From the NCBI RefSeq assembly GCF_020829595.1, contig NZ_JAIVFW010000023.1:33007-97006 (forward strand): a stretch of 64,000 nt of DNA, given 5' to 3'. Source of the stretch: Nostoc sp. CHAB 5844 (GTDB taxonomy: Bacteria > Cyanobacteriota > Cyanobacteriia > Cyanobacteriales > Nostocaceae). Both the position numbers and the translations under genes were made by a program. Below are positions 35,488 to 46,292 of this stretch, in pieces. A model generated the notes under the pieces. That model was not told where the DNA came from. It saw only the letters and a program-made list of their open reading frames with translations, and did no database searches. Each line of letters starts with the position of its first letter. Positions within the stretch are counted from its first letter, which is position 1.

Positions 35488-36453
35488 ATGCAAAAGTTAA
35501 TTTTGCCTGATTTATACTGTCCATTTCCATCCCAAATCAATAAGTATGCTGATGTTCTAGAAGAATCTGCCCTAAAGTGGGTTTTGCGTTTCAACCTTCT
35601 GACTGATGATTTAACATATCAGCGCTTCTTAAAGGCAAAATTTTATATGCTAGTCGCACTTGCCTACCCTTACTGCCAATTAGAACAACTGAAAGTTGCT
35701 AATGACTGGATGAGTTGGATATTTATTTGGGATGACCAATGCGATATGTCAACTTTAAAACCTGAAGTATTAAAGGTTTTTCATAAAAGATTTGTTCAGA
35801 TATTAAACGGTGCAGCAGTTACAAGCCAAGATATACCTCTTAGTCATGCCTTAAGTGATATCAGACAGAGAATGCTGCGACTTGGCAGTAAAAATTTACT
35901 TAATCACTTCATTCATACCTTTAAAGATTATTTTCATGGTTGTGAACAAGAAGCAAATATGAGTACACAGAAAATAATACCTGATGTCGAAACTTATATG
36001 AGTACACGTAGGTCAACAATAGGAGTGGAGACTTCTCTTGCACTAACTGAATTTTGCGATAAATTAAATATTTCAGATTTTTTAAGAAACAACGAGATTT
36101 TGCAAAAAATTAAACTGATGACCACCAATATTATTTGCTGGTCTAATGATATCTTTTCATTTCCAAAAGAATTCGCTATTGGTCATGTTCACAATTTAGT
36201 ATTAGTACTGCATCATCAACAAAAAATTCCTTTAATGTCAGCAGTTAACCTTGCTGTTGAAATGCACGATAAAGAAGTCACAAATCTGATGGAATTAGAA
36301 GCATCTATTCCATCCTATGGTGAGGAATTAGATAGTGAAATTGCTAAATATTTATTAGGATTACACGCTTGGATCAGTGGTCATCTCGAATGGTATTCTT
36401 ACTCTGGTCGATATCAGACTAGAGAAAAATCAGATTTAGCTAAAGTAAGTTAG
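35488..36453 (+). CDS. Class I terpene synthase (probably sesquiterpene)
   Basis: The metal-binding motifs are intact: DDQCD (Asp82, Asp83, Asp86) and NDIFSFPKE (Asn220, Ser224, Glu228). The pyrophosphate-sensing Arg174 lies 46 residues before Asn220, and the terminal Arg308-Tyr309 pair (SGRYQ) is present. The 321-residue length is that of bacterial mono-domain cyclases. The sequence type and the P450 next door resemble Nostoc germacrene/selinene-type synthases, so farnesyl diphosphate is the likely substrate. The product cannot be read from sequence. AGAGGA stands 6-11 bases before the ATG. Confidence 0.92.
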   Translation: MQKLILPDLYCPFPSQINKYADVLEESALKWVLRFNLLTDDLTYQRFLKAKFYMLVALAYPYCQLEQLKVANDWMSWIFIWDDQCDMSTLKPEVLKVFHKRFVQILNGAAVTSQDIPLSHALSDIRQRMLRLGSKNLLNHFIHTFKDYFHGCEQEANMSTQKIIPDVETYMSTRRSTIGVETSLALTEFCDKLNISDFLRNNEILQKIKLMTTNIICWSNDIFSFPKEFAIGHVHNLVLVLHHQQKIPLMSAVNLAVEMHDKEVTNLMELEASIPSYGEELDSEIAKYLLGLHAWISGHLEWYSYSGRYQTREKSDLAKVS

Positions 36454-36584
36454 ATGTTAATTAAGCATATCAACAGATTGTAAATAATACAATCTAACTG
36501 TTTACTTCTGGAAAATGTTCAAAGCAATTTAGAATTGCTAAAAACTCAAAGGATACCAATAAAATTTTGGAATGGTAAATTCAA

Positions 36585-37976
36585 ATGCAACTACCTAATC
36601 CATTGAAAACTCCTTCTTTTATACAAAAGCTTCACTGGGTTGCTGACCCTGTAGGATACATGGAAAAAGCAGCTCAGCAATATCCTGATATCTTTACTGG
36701 TAGTATGGTTGGTTTTGGAGATACTGTGGTATTCGTTAACCATCCTCAAGGAATCCAAGAGCTTTTAACCAACGATAGAAAACAGTTTACAGCGCCTGGC
36801 AGGTTTAACAGAATAGGAGAACCAATCGTTGGGAGTTCTTCTATAGCTATGCTTGATGGCAACTTGCACAAAAAACGAAGGCAACTTTTAATGCCTCCCT
36901 TTCATGGAGAGCGAATGCGAGCCTACGGCCAGATAATTTGTAATTTGACTGAAAAAGTTTTTAGTCAATTACCAGTAGAACAACCTTTTTCGGCTTGTGT
37001 TGCTATGCAGGATATTGCTCTGCAAGTAATACTACAAACTATTTTTGGCTTGTATGAAGGTGAACGTTACCAACAAATTAAGCATTTGTTAGCTTCGCTT
37101 CTAGATGTCTTTAGTTCACCACTCACCTCTAGCTTTCTCATGTTCCCTTTTTTGCAAAAAAATTTAGGTGCTGGGAGTACTTGGGGAAGATTTTTGCGGC
37201 TGCGGCAACAAATTGATGAATTGCTTTATGCTGAAATCAACGAACGTCGGCAAAAATTCGATCCAAATCGAATTGATATTCTCTCTTTGCTAATGTCAGC
37301 AAAAGATGAAGAAGGTAAAGTAATGACCAATCAGGAGTTACGTGATGAATTAATACTTATGATGTTTTCTGCAAAAGAAACCTCAGCAATGTCTATGGCT
37401 TGGGTATTGTACTGGACTCACTACAAACCAGAAGTCCTTAAAAAACTGCTTGAAGAATTTGATACTCTTGGTGATTCCCCAGATCCCATGAGTATTTTCC
37501 GACTGCCTTATCTCACAGCTGTCTGTAATGAAAGTTTGCGAATTCATCCCTTTTTGATGTTGACTTTGCCTAGAGTAGTGCAAGAACCAGTAAAACTACT
37601 GGGATATCCATTAGAGCCTGGTACTGTTGTGGCTGGCTGTATTTATCTTACTCATCACCGTAAGGATTTATATCCAGAACCTAACCAATTTAAGCCAGAA
37701 CGCTTTCTCGAAAGACAATTTTCAGCCTATGAATTTTTACCTTTTGGTGGTGGTTCACGTCGCTGTATTGGTGAGGCTTTAGCTTTGTTTGAAATGAAGT
37801 TAGTAATAGCAACAGTTATATCACGCTATCAATTTGCCTTGGCAAGTCGGGAACCAGAGCGACTTCATCGGCGAGGTTTTGGCGTTGGGCCTACTAATGG
37901 AATCAAGATGTTAATTCATGGACGACGTAAACATCATAAGTCTTTAGTAAGTGCAGTAACTATATCTGTATCATAA
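36585..37976 (+). CDS. Cytochrome P450, CYP110-like
   Basis: The haem-binding loop FLPFGGGSRRCIGEAL has Cys394 as iron ligand, Glu316-x-x-Arg319 is the K-helix pair, and SAKETSAM (Glu265-Thr266) is the I-helix oxygen-activation site, where the more usual Gly-His is replaced by Lys264. The N-terminus (LPNPLKTPSFIQKLHWVADPVGYMEKA) is typical of cyanobacterial CYP110 proteins and has no membrane anchor. It probably oxidises the terpene made by the preceding gene, 131 bp away. It needs external ferredoxin and reductase. Confidence 0.92.
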   Translation: MQLPNPLKTPSFIQKLHWVADPVGYMEKAAQQYPDIFTGSMVGFGDTVVFVNHPQGIQELLTNDRKQFTAPGRFNRIGEPIVGSSSIAMLDGNLHKKRRQLLMPPFHGERMRAYGQIICNLTEKVFSQLPVEQPFSACVAMQDIALQVILQTIFGLYEGERYQQIKHLLASLLDVFSSPLTSSFLMFPFLQKNLGAGSTWGRFLRLRQQIDELLYAEINERRQKFDPNRIDILSLLMSAKDEEGKVMTNQELRDELILMMFSAKETSAMSMAWVLYWTHYKPEVLKKLLEEFDTLGDSPDPMSIFRLPYLTAVCNESLRIHPFLMLTLPRVVQEPVKLLGYPLEPGTVVAGCIYLTHHRKDLYPEPNQFKPERFLERQFSAYEFLPFGGGSRRCIGEALALFEMKLVIATVISRYQFALASREPERLHRRGFGVGPTNGIKMLIHGRRKHHKSLVSAVTISVS

Positions 37977-37986
37977 CCTAGCGATT

Positions 37987-40900
37987 TCATTGCTTTATTG
38001 GTATTTCAATCACAAACTCAGTTCCGATTCCAGGAGTAGAATCACAGGTTAACTGACCCTTGTGTTTATCCACAACTACTTGATAACTAATAGATAATCC
38101 CAATCCAGTACCACTACCGACTGCTTTAGTAGTAAAAAACGGGTCAAAGATTTTCTGCCTGACTGCTTTTGTAATTCCAGAACCATTATCAGCAATGCGA
38201 ATCTGCAAAGTATTCGAGTCTACTAGTTCAGTACAAATACGAATCTGTGGTCTAGTAAATAGTTCAAAGTTGTTAACTGTTGACTGTTGACTGTTGACTG
38301 TTGATTCATCTAAAGCATCGATCGCATTACTCAAAATATTCATAAATACCTGATTAAGTTGACCAGCATAACAACTAACTTCAGGTATTTGTGCATATTC
38401 TTTGATCACTTCGATTTCTGGAGAATCGCTCTTTTCTTTCAGTCTGTGCTGCAAAATCATCAAAGTGTTGTCAATACCTTCATGAATATCAACAGCTTTC
38501 ATTTCCGACTCATCTAAGCGGGAGAAGTTACGTAAACCTAAGACTATATTGCGAATCCGGGAACTTCCCACATTCATAGAATCAAGAATCTTCGGCAAAT
38601 CTTTGGCTAAGAATTCAACATCAATTTCTGCTGCTTTTTCCGCAATTAAATCTGAGGGATTGGCGTGTTCTTGCTGATAAATAGCTAGTAAATCTAGTAA
38701 ATCTTTGACATATTCACTAGCGTGAGCAATATTGCCATGAATAAAGTTAATTGGGTTATTAATTTCATGAGCAATTCCTGCCACCATTTGACCCAAAGAT
38801 GACATTTTTTCACTTTGCACTAATTGGGTTTGTGTACGTTGCAGTTCTTGCAGAGCTTGTTGCAAATGTTGATTTTTGTTGTGCAGTTCTTGGGTTCTCG
38901 CTTCTACTTTTTCTTCTAAGCTATGGCTGTATTCCTCCAAGCTTTGATTCGCTTGTCCCAGGTTGTTGTAGAGAATAGCATTCTCTAAGGAAATTGCTGC
39001 TTGAGTAGTGAGGAGTTTGAGGACTTCGACGCGATCGCGGGTAAATGCACCTGTGGTGAGATTATTTTCCAGATAAAGAATCCCTAGTAATTTACCTTGA
39101 TTGATAATTGGAATACACAAGAGGCTCTTAGGTTGCTCACGGATAATGTAGCGATCGCTTGCTAAGAAATCAACAGTCTTAGCATCATCCACCACAAACA
39201 CTTCTCCAGTGCGCTTAACATATTTTATCAATGTAGTTGGAACATCATTGCTAGATTCCACACAAATTGATGGGAACTGTGTAGAAATAGACGTAAAATT
39301 TGCACTAGAACTAACAGCCGTAACGCTTAATTCCCAGTTACCATTCTCACTCAAAATCAAAGCAGATTTAGAAGCTCCGGCATTTTCCATCACAACTTGC
39401 ATTAATGTCGAAAGCAATTGCTCTAGCTCGATTTCTCCAGAGAGGGCTTGAGAAGCTTTGATGACAACTGCTAAATCTAGCGAGTCGGAAATGCTTGTTT
39501 TAGAACCGACGAATGTTGAGTAACTACTTTGATTTGAGAGAGATTGATAAGTAGAAACAGTAATTTTTTCCGCTAATTGCATGCTAAGTTTTTCTTGCTG
39601 AAGTATTGGCATGAGTAATTGGGGATAGCGTTTTGCCAAATCATCAACTTTAGCTTTTGCTCCCCAGCGAACATAGCAATAATAAGCATCGGTGAGATAA
39701 GTTTGAGCAATTTTACCTTTGCCCCATTCAAGATAAAATCTAGCTGCCAGTTCATTAGCTAAAGCTTCTTCATTAATGTACTCGTTTTCTTTAGCAAGAG
39801 AAATGGCGCGATCGTAATATTCTATTGCTTCGAGATATTGACCTGTAACGCGATATCTTTCAGCCTCTACCAAATAAAATTTGTGTAGATAATTCATTGG
39901 CGCATCATGCGCCCATTTCTGCATTTTTTCTTGATTAACTTCTATTCTAACAAGGATATGCTTTTGCTCTGTTTGGGAGATGTTATCGCACACTGCAAGC
40001 CTCGCCAGTGAATCATAAAAATAGAAAAGAGGCATAACTAAATTACCTACTCCACTATCTAAATAAATTTCTGCCAATTCTGAATTTTCAATTGCTTGAG
40101 GAAAGTCTCGAAATAGATAGCAGAGATATAGTTTATTAAAGTGTATATATAAAAGACCTACTCTATCTTGAGCTTGCTGGTGAATCGTTAGCATCTTCTC
40201 CTCGTCGTAAGCTTCACCAATCAAACTAGTTGATTTTTCTGTAGTTTGTACCAAATTCAAAACACTTTGACGATAAATGTTATACCAGTTAAATACTGTT
40301 TCTTGCTTGATTTGAGATACAGCGTTGCTATAGCTTGCCATCTCAGATGCTAATCCTGTCAATTCTCTGCCAATGAAATACGAAGAGTATGAATGACTGT
40401 AAAGACAGTAGGCGGCAAATTCTAAGTCTCCTGTCTGCAATCCGGCAGAGTAACCTTCTAATAAAGGATTTACTATATTTTTAGTATGTTCTTTCCAGTG
40501 AGCTATAGTAGCATAAAATACTTGTATTACCTTAGCTTTCATTTCTTCAGCATTGAACTTATTCGTTAGATTGACAGCTAGGTTGCCAAACTTATAGCCA
40601 GACTCAATATCTGCCATAATTCCACTTAGCATTAATCCGTAAAGAACGTAAGCGTAAGCAGATAAGGTAGCATTACCATATTTGAGAGATAGTTCAATTT
40701 GTTTAACAACAATCAGTGGAAAAAGTTGAGGATACGCTTGATATACCCAGCCAGACACACCCGATAAAATCCGCATCACTGCTAATGACTCATCTACTAT
40801 CATCTCTGGTAGGTCAATTAAGTCTTCTATAATTCTCTGATTAAGATTTGATGCGATTTCTGTCATTGCTAACTGAATATCTGATGAACCAGGATTTTCC

Positions 40901-43695
40901 GGAAATTCTACTCCTAATAACTTCAAAAAAGGTAACGCAATATTGATGACTTCTAGTGCTTGATTTTGTGCGCCATAAGCTTGAATTTTGACTTCATAAA
41001 CTTTGACTTTTTCTAGTGATGTTTTAGCTTGTGCTAACACAACATCAATTAATTGCTCCATCTGCTCAAATTCACCAGCTAGGTATGCTGCTTCTGCGGC
41101 TGTCTCATACAAAGCTAAAGTGAGTTCATATTGTGTTTTCCAGCTATCAGATGAAAGGAGTTCGATTCCAGTTGTTAAATACTTAATAGCTGCTGCATAA
41201 GCTGTTGATGCTAAAGCTTTGCGTCCAGCCATGAAATTCATTTGAGCTATTTCATCACGCTTTGTCTGGTGAATGATGAGTTCTAAGGCGATATTAAATT
41301 GATTGACAAGCTGAAAAATCTTGTCTTCCCGTTCTCCTACTGGGATATTACCAAACAGTAACAGTCCAATCTTTAAATGAATTTGTTTCCTTTGGGTTTC
41401 GGAAATTAAAGAATAAGCAGCCTGTTGTACCCTGTCATGGATAAATTTGTATTTAGGGACTTGAAAACTACTGTTAAAAAATTCTGGAGAGTTTGAATTC
41501 TGCGAAATTTCCGTTAAATTATTAACATTTTGGAATAACTTACAAAGCTCAGTTTGAGGCAGAATTATTCCCTCATGTAAAGCTATCCATAAGTCAGATG
41601 CTGTATCTACTACAGATTTTTCATGGACGATCGCTAGAGTTTTTAAGTCAAATTCATTGCCAATGCAGGCAGCCATTTTCAATACATTTTGTGTAACTAT
41701 TGGCAACTTCTCTATTTGCCGTGCCATAAAGTCAACAACATCATCTGTTAGTGCTAATGCCTGTATTGCTGCCAAATCATACTGCCAATAGCCGACATCA
41801 AAATTAAATTTAATTATGCCGTCCTGATGTAAAGACTTCAAAAATTGAGTTGCGAAAAAGGGATTACCTTTTGTTTTGGCAAACACCATTTGCCCTAAAG
41901 GAATAGCAAGCTCTGTATGGCAACCAAGGGTATCAGTAATCAAAAAATTTAAATTACTTTGATTTAGAGGTGCAAGTGTAATCTGATTAATCCTTACTCC
42001 TGCTTTTTCAATTTGCTGTAATGTTAAACATAGTGGGTGTGCTTGATAAACTTCGTTGTCACGATATGCACCAATTAGTAAAAAACTTCCTTCAGCTTGA
42101 GTAACTCTTGGTTCATCAACTTCCCAAGGTTCTCCATCAAATATAGGAGTCCATCGGTTCTCTTTAGTTTCAGGAGTAACTAAGGCAGAATTTTTATTAA
42201 TAGCATCAGTTTGGCTCATCAATAGTTGAATAAACTTTAAAGAAGCTGAGTCTGCCCATTGTAAGTCATCCAAAAAAATCACTAAAGGATGCTCTTTAGT
42301 ACTAAATATATGGATGAATCTTTGGAACAATAAATTAAATCGATTTTGAGCAGCGCTACCAGAGAGTTCAGGAATTTCTGGCTGTTTACCAATTATCTGT
42401 TCTAGGGTAGGAATCACATCGATAATTACCTGCGCTTGTTCACCTAATGCCGAGAGAATTTTGTCTTTCCACTGGCGAATTTGAGCATCAGTTTCTACCA
42501 AGATTTGTCCTATCAAATCTTGAAAAGCTTGTACTAATGCTGATAAGGGAATGTCACGTTGGAATTGGTCAAATTTACCTTTGATGAAATAACTATGCTG
42601 TCTGGCAATTGGTTTATGTACTTCGTTCACGACGGCAGTTTTACCAATCCCAGAAAACCCAGCGACTAGGATCATTTCTGTCGTACCTTTGGCTACTCGC
42701 TCAAAGGCGGCAAGTAAAGTAGCAACTTCTTGTTCTCTACCATAAAGTTTTTCCGGGATGAGAAAACGGTCGGAAATATCTTTAGTTGCTAACTCGAAGG
42801 TGGCAATATTACCGATTTCTTGCCATTGGTTGTAGCAAACTTCTAAGTCGTTCTTCAGTCCGTAGGCACTTTGATAGCGGTCTTCGGCATTTTTAGCCAT
42901 CAACTTGCTCACAATTGCCGACAAAATTGGCGGATGATGCGGATTAATTTGGTGTACGGTTGGTGGTTGTTTAGCAATGTGAGCGTGAACCAACTCCATC
43001 GGTTCAATACTAGTGAAGGGTAACTGTCCGGTTAGGAGTTCAAAAAAGGTGACACCTAAAGAATAGAAATCGCTGCGGTAATCAATCCCACGGTTCATCC
43101 TGCCTGTTTGTTCAGGAGATATGTAAGCTAGTGTTCCTTCTAAAACGTTGGGATTTGTCAGGTATTGGATTTCTCTGGGTAGGAGAGTAGCAATACTGAA
43201 ATCGATAATTTTGATTTCCAGAGTGCTGGGGTTAATCAGGATATTGCTAGGTTTGATGTCTTTATGAATAATACGATTGCGATGCAGTCCTTCTAAGGTA
43301 AATGCGATCGCTATGGCAATATGGAAAAATTCTTTTAGTGTTACCCCAGATTCTTGTAAAACTTTGTTATGCCTTCCCCAATCTTTGAGCGATATCCCGC
43401 CAAAGTCTTCCATGATTAAGGCATAGCCATTGCGATAGTTTTCTAAGCACAGAGGTTGAACTATACCTGATAAGTTAAGGTTTTTGGTAATTGTATACTG
43501 ATTCCGGAATTGAGCAACTTCGCTGAAGGTTGGATACTCATTTCGGATCAGTTTAATCACTACAGGTTTTTGGTCTTGTTCTCGAATGCCTCGATAAACT
43601 AGAGTTTTGCTGCCACAATAGATTTGCTCTAAAATTCGATATCCAGCAAGAGAGAACACTTTATCAGATAAAACTAACATTGCAGCAACGTTCAC
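37987..43695 (-). CDS. HstK-type hybrid Ser/Thr kinase and histidine kinase
   Basis: Domains in order: protein kinase (about 15-280; HKDIKPSN catalytic loop, DFS instead of DFG), AAA-type ATPase with Walker A GFSGIGKT (346-353) and [10 protein letters not shown], a long helical TPR-like middle (about 650-1400), GAF (about 1430-1580), coiled coil, then HisKA with His1643 (GIAHEINNP) and HATPase ([19 protein letters not shown]). It converges on the P450 with 10 bp between stops. Residues about 1797-1809 ([12 protein letters not shown]) are coded by a TGTTGAC tandem repeat inside the ATPase domain. An ATG five codons in (43680) is an alternative start. Signal sensed is unknown. Confidence 0.9.
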   Translation of the reverse strand: MNVAAMLVLSDKVFSLAGYRILEQIYCGSKTLVYRGIREQDQKPVVIKLIRNEYPTFSEVAQFRNQYTITKNLNLSGIVQPLCLENYRNGYALIMEDFGGISLKDWGRHNKVLQESGVTLKEFFHIAIAIAFTLEGLHRNRIIHKDIKPSNILINPSTLEIKIIDFSIATLLPREIQYLTNPNVLEGTLAYISPEQTGRMNRGIDYRSDFYSLGVTFFELLTGQLPFTSIEPMELVHAHIAKQPPTVHQINPHHPPILSAIVSKLMAKNAEDRYQSAYGLKNDLEVCYNQWQEIGNIATFELATKDISDRFLIPEKLYGREQEVATLLAAFERVAKGTTEMILVAGFSGIGKTAVVNEVHKPIARQHSYFIKGKFDQFQRDIPLSALVQAFQDLIGQILVETDAQIRQWKDKILSALGEQAQVIIDVIPTLEQIIGKQPEIPELSGSAAQNRFNLLFQRFIHIFSTKEHPLVIFLDDLQWADSASLKFIQLLMSQTDAINKNSALVTPETKENRWTPIFDGEPWEVDEPRVTQAEGSFLLIGAYRDNEVYQAHPLCLTLQQIEKAGVRINQITLAPLNQSNLNFLITDTLGCHTELAIPLGQMVFAKTKGNPFFATQFLKSLHQDGIIKFNFDVGYWQYDLAAIQALALTDDVVDFMARQIEKLPIVTQNVLKMAACIGNEFDLKTLAIVHEKSVVDTASDLWIALHEGIILPQTELCKLFQNVNNLTEISQNSNSPEFFNSSFQVPKYKFIHDRVQQAAYSLISETQRKQIHLKIGLLLFGNIPVGEREDKIFQLVNQFNIALELIIHQTKRDEIAQMNFMAGRKALASTAYAAAIKYLTTGIELLSSDSWKTQYELTLALYETAAEAAYLAGEFEQMEQLIDVVLAQAKTSLEKVKVYEVKIQAYGAQNQALEVINIALPFLKLLGVEFPENPGSSDIQLAMTEIASNLNQRIIEDLIDLPEMIVDESLAVMRILSGVSGWVYQAYPQLFPLIVVKQIELSLKYGNATLSAYAYVLYGLMLSGIMADIESGYKFGNLAVNLTNKFNAEEMKAKVIQVFYATIAHWKEHTKNIVNPLLEGYSAGLQTGDLEFAAYCLYSHSYSSYFIGRELTGLASEMASYSNAVSQIKQETVFNWYNIYRQSVLNLVQTTEKSTSLIGEAYDEEKMLTIHQQAQDRVGLLYIHFNKLYLCYLFRDFPQAIENSELAEIYLDSGVGNLVMPLFYFYDSLARLAVCDNISQTEQKHILVRIEVNQEKMQKWAHDAPMNYLHKFYLVEAERYRVTGQYLEAIEYYDRAISLAKENEYINEEALANELAARFYLEWGKGKIAQTYLTDAYYCYVRWGAKAKVDDLAKRYPQLLMPILQQEKLSMQLAEKITVSTYQSLSNQSSYSTFVGSKTSISDSLDLAVVIKASQALSGEIELEQLLSTLMQVVMENAGASKSALILSENGNWELSVTAVSSSANFTSISTQFPSICVESSNDVPTTLIKYVKRTGEVFVVDDAKTVDFLASDRYIIREQPKSLLCIPIINQGKLLGILYLENNLTTGAFTRDRVEVLKLLTTQAAISLENAILYNNLGQANQSLEEYSHSLEEKVEARTQELHNKNQHLQQALQELQRTQTQLVQSEKMSSLGQMVAGIAHEINNPINFIHGNIAHASEYVKDLLDLLAIYQQEHANPSDLIAEKAAEIDVEFLAKDLPKILDSMNVGSSRIRNIVLGLRNFSRLDESEMKAVDIHEGIDNTLMILQHRLKEKSDSPEIEVIKEYAQIPEVSCYAGQLNQVFMNILSNAIDALDESTVNSQQSTVNNFELFTRPQIRICTELVDSNTLQIRIADNGSGITKAVRQKIFDPFFTTKAVGSGTGLGLSISYQVVVDKHKGQLTCDSTPGIGTEFVIEIPIKQ

Positions 43696-43774
43696 AATAT
43701 TTTTACTGCACTTAGTGTTCCCCTTAACTCAGATGATTTAACGTTTTACTGAATTTATTGAAATGTATAGCAGT

Positions 43775-44167
43775 TTATGACTTTACCAAAGTCAAAATAA
43801 TGCCAATCAGCGAACCTAAAAGTAGTACGCTCCCACTAATAATACTAATGCCAAAGCCAATCATCCGCTTTTCGGCCGCCTGATAATATCCCCAAGCATA
43901 GACAATTCGACCTACAAGCCAAATACCACCAATAATTGCCCCCCATAATGAGTTGACGTAGAAAGAAAACAACCATAAACCAGGTAAGAATAAAATTACT
44001 TGTTCTAAGGTATTCTGCTGAACGCGCAGGACTCGTTCAAAGTTGGGATCTCCTGTCATTTGGGGCGGTGCTACTTTATATTTAGTTCTAGCTCGACCAA
44101 CATTAATTGTGATCACCGAGTACAGCAGTAGCGTTAAAGCAGTAATAAAACTAGTCCAGGGCGACAT
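43775..44167 (-). CDS. MAPEG family membrane protein
   Basis: Four helices and LRVQQNTLEQVILFLPGLWLFS, the MAPEG glutathione-site motif, are clear. The start at 44167 (MSPWTSFITALT) begins directly at the first helix and has AAGGATT just upstream; a longer frame from 44254 would add 29 polar residues. It is related to, but quite diverged from, the MAPEG gene at 27213. It should be an inner-membrane or thylakoid protein with glutathione transferase/peroxidase-type chemistry. No operon partner is seen. Confidence 0.8.
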   Translation of the reverse strand: MSPWTSFITALTLLLYSVITINVGRARTKYKVAPPQMTGDPNFERVLRVQQNTLEQVILFLPGLWLFSFYVNSLWGAIIGGIWLVGRIVYAWGYYQAAEKRMIGFGISIISGSVLLLGSLIGIILTLVKS

Positions 44168-44383
44168 ATCAAAATCCTTGTTTACTAAAAAAGTATAATT
44201 CTTTAGTCTCATCAATGGCTGTTTACTAAGTATCTCCTTTGGAGAATTACTCATAAACTAAATATATTGAAATAAAACTTTAGTTATTAATTAAGTTATT
44301 AGGATATTGTTAAAGTTTAAAATATTTTTTATAACTATGTTGTAATTTTTAAAGCTTAGATTTATTGTCACAAAATCAATTTT

Positions 44384-44785
44384 ATGACTAATAACCTTAC
44401 CCAAAAACTCCAGCAAACTTCTCATGGTTTGCTAATGATGAGTGAATCGGAGTATCCCTTTGAAGTTGTTTTCTGGCCAAGTCAAGCTCAAGAGCCTTTG
44501 ACTAATGAAAAACTGCTCCAGTTAACAACTCATCCTCCAGAAACCCCAATCGAAACAGTAGAATTAGACTATTTCTTTCGTAACTGTGCTGAGGAAAAAG
44601 AATGGCACGATGAAATTCAAAAACAAGATGTGCAGAAATTTCAAACGTTAATCAAAACATTAAAGGATAATCTCACAGATATCAAAGTTTATCGTTTAGG
44701 TACGATAGATATTGATGTCTATATTATTGGCAAAACTTCATCTGGTGATTTAGCTGGAATTTCTACAAAAGTTGTAGAAACCTAA
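44384..44785 (+). CDS. nuiA: NuiA-like inhibitor of the NucA nuclease
   Basis: GLLMMSESEYPFEVVFWP and the tail VYRLGTIDIDVYIIGKT...LAGISTKVVET match Anabaena NuiA as recalled. In the NucA-NuiA complex an N-terminal glutamate in the SESE region and the C-terminal Thr reach the nuclease metal site; both are kept here (Glu21/Glu23, Thr133). It is cytoplasmic and would block NucA before secretion. Its nucA partner lies tail to tail 259 bp away. A 9-bp hairpin (44803-44828) follows the stop. Confidence 0.9.
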   Translation: MTNNLTQKLQQTSHGLLMMSESEYPFEVVFWPSQAQEPLTNEKLLQLTTHPPETPIETVELDYFFRNCAEEKEWHDEIQKQDVQKFQTLIKTLKDNLTDIKVYRLGTIDIDVYIIGKTSSGDLAGISTKVVET

Positions 44786-44833
44786 CACACCTATAAGTCA
44801 TTAGCCTGTCTATGTTTGCAGACAGGCTTGGGT

Positions 44834-44913
44834 GCATCCACTTTCGGTAAATAGCCCTCAGACTGAAATCTGGGGCAATACAATTGCCTGGTATTTCTTT
44901 CAAAAGTGGATGC
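44834..44913. repeat. Inverted repeat between nuiA and nucA
   Basis: GCATCCACTTT (44834-44844) and its perfect complement (44903-44913) bracket an 80-bp segment with a smaller TTGCC-rich centre. It may act as transcription end for either convergent gene or be a small mobile relic. Confidence 0.5.
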
Positions 44914-45044
44914 TCCCACAGGCTTTAAGTTTGATGCCAAGTTGCTAAAGTTAGTCTTGTTTGGAATATTTATCTTGACTAGACTGGCTTTCAAGCAAAA
45001 AAATCCTAACTAAAGTAACTTGGTATCAATTGAGTTAACTATTT

Positions 45045-45893
45045 TTATAAATTGTCAACTCTAGACTCAATTACGCTTTGAGTTGAGCTAGAAACTTGAG
45101 AAAGAAAGTTGTACCCAGTTCTCGATTCTAGAGTATCAACACTAATTCTATAATTTCTCCAATTGGCGTTTCTTACACCTTGGGTATTGGGGATCTCAAC
45201 AGTAATTACTCTAGTATTAGTAGTTACACCACTCACTCCTAAACCTGGTCTATCTAAAACGACAATTACCTTCCAAGTGTATGCGGGGACAGTAATTCTG
45301 CCACTATCAATTGTGCTTCTAAAACCGTTTGACCCCGTTCCACCAGTGCCACGACCACCGGAAATAATATACAGTTCTTTACCTTGAGCGACCAGACTTC
45401 TAGAATAATCTTCTAAACTCGCCCATACACCCTGATTATTATCAGGGGATTGAGGAATGATATTTGTCATCAAGAATGTAGCAGAATTATTGGCGATCGT
45501 GTTGGTTCTATCGGCAGAAGGTGTCATGTGTCCCCTGTCAAAACCACTACCAGTGTAACTAGTAGTAGTGACTCGATAGCAGCCAGAAGGTAATGTAGTA
45601 TCTGCACGAAAATCATCCTGGCGAGGCGCACTTCCTAACCATGATGAGTTTAACTGCCAACTTACCCAATTTGGTATTCCTTTGGCACAGTTATGTGAAG
45701 TTGCGTACTGAGATTTAACTAGTCTGTAGTTATTGAAATCACTAGTGCCAGCACCACTGGGATTCCCCATTGTTAAATGAACACTTACTGTACTTTGAGC
45801 AGTAATTGGTTTTTGGACAGCATTAAACAGAGCGAAAAGTGCTGTTGGTAAGGCAATCGGTAGAATAAGTTTGAAAAATTTAGACTTCTTCAT
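45045..45893 (-). CDS. nucA: NucA-like sugar-nonspecific DNA/RNA nuclease, secreted
   Basis: A signal peptide occupies about residues 1-32 (KLILPIALPTALFALFNAV ... AQS). The beta-beta-alpha-metal site is intact: Arg91, Asp119 and His122 in DRGHM, Asn153 (metal) in SPDNNQGVW, and Glu161 in ASLEDYSR. These line up with Anabaena NucA (Arg93, Asp121, His124, Asn155, Glu163 from memory). It degrades DNA and RNA outside the cytoplasm. The inhibitor gene is adjacent and convergent. Confidence 0.95.
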   Translation of the reverse strand: MKKSKFFKLILPIALPTALFALFNAVQKPITAQSTVSVHLTMGNPSGAGTSDFNNYRLVKSQYATSHNCAKGIPNWVSWQLNSSWLGSAPRQDDFRADTTLPSGCYRVTTTSYTGSGFDRGHMTPSADRTNTIANNSATFLMTNIIPQSPDNNQGVWASLEDYSRSLVAQGKELYIISGGRGTGGTGSNGFRSTIDSGRITVPAYTWKVIVVLDRPGLGVSGVTTNTRVITVEIPNTQGVRNANWRNYRISVDTLESRTGYNFLSQVSSSTQSVIESRVDNL

Positions 45894-46250
45894 TTGTCGT
45901 TATTTGTTGAAACAAACTAAATTTTTTTCTGTATTGATTACAGAAATTAAGTAAAACTTAGCGATTGAAATATAAGTCTGGTTTAATAAGAAGAGGTAAA
46001 AAAGTTGTAAACTGGACATTAATATTTAGTAATGATTAATGCTAATTAGTAGTACAATTTTTTGATAGTGAATTCCGCATGAGTAAGCTATAAAAAAATA
46101 ATTAACCGCAGATAAACGCGGATAAACGCAGATAAATATGTACTTTATCTGTATGAGAATTCCAGTATTGTTTAATTAAGGGATAATTTTTGTGGAATAA
46201 TACAAAATGAGTCTTTGATACTCGTGAATGAGTATCTGAACTTCATTAAT
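45894..46250. other. 357-bp intergenic region with a 10-bp tandem repeat
   Basis: AT-rich DNA between the nucA start and the dnaE terminator. Three copies of a CGCRGATAAA decamer lie near 46107-46136. No gene is supported. The nucA promoter should lie at the left end. Confidence 0.55.
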
Positions 46251-46278
46251 AAAAAAATCCCCTGCAAGCAAGCAGGGG
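46251..46278 (-). terminator. Rho-independent terminator of dnaE-N
   Basis: Read on the minus strand, CCCCTGC-TTGCTT-GCAGGGG is followed by ATTTTTTT, 15 bp after the dnaE-N stop. Stem, loop and T-run are all present. Confidence 0.88.
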
Positions 46279-46292
46279 TTATGGTGAGATGC

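Noticed and set aside
37987..43695. Frameshift or fusion artefact in the 1902-residue kinase
   Set aside because: The domain order is the usual one for HstK-type proteins and the frame is continuous.
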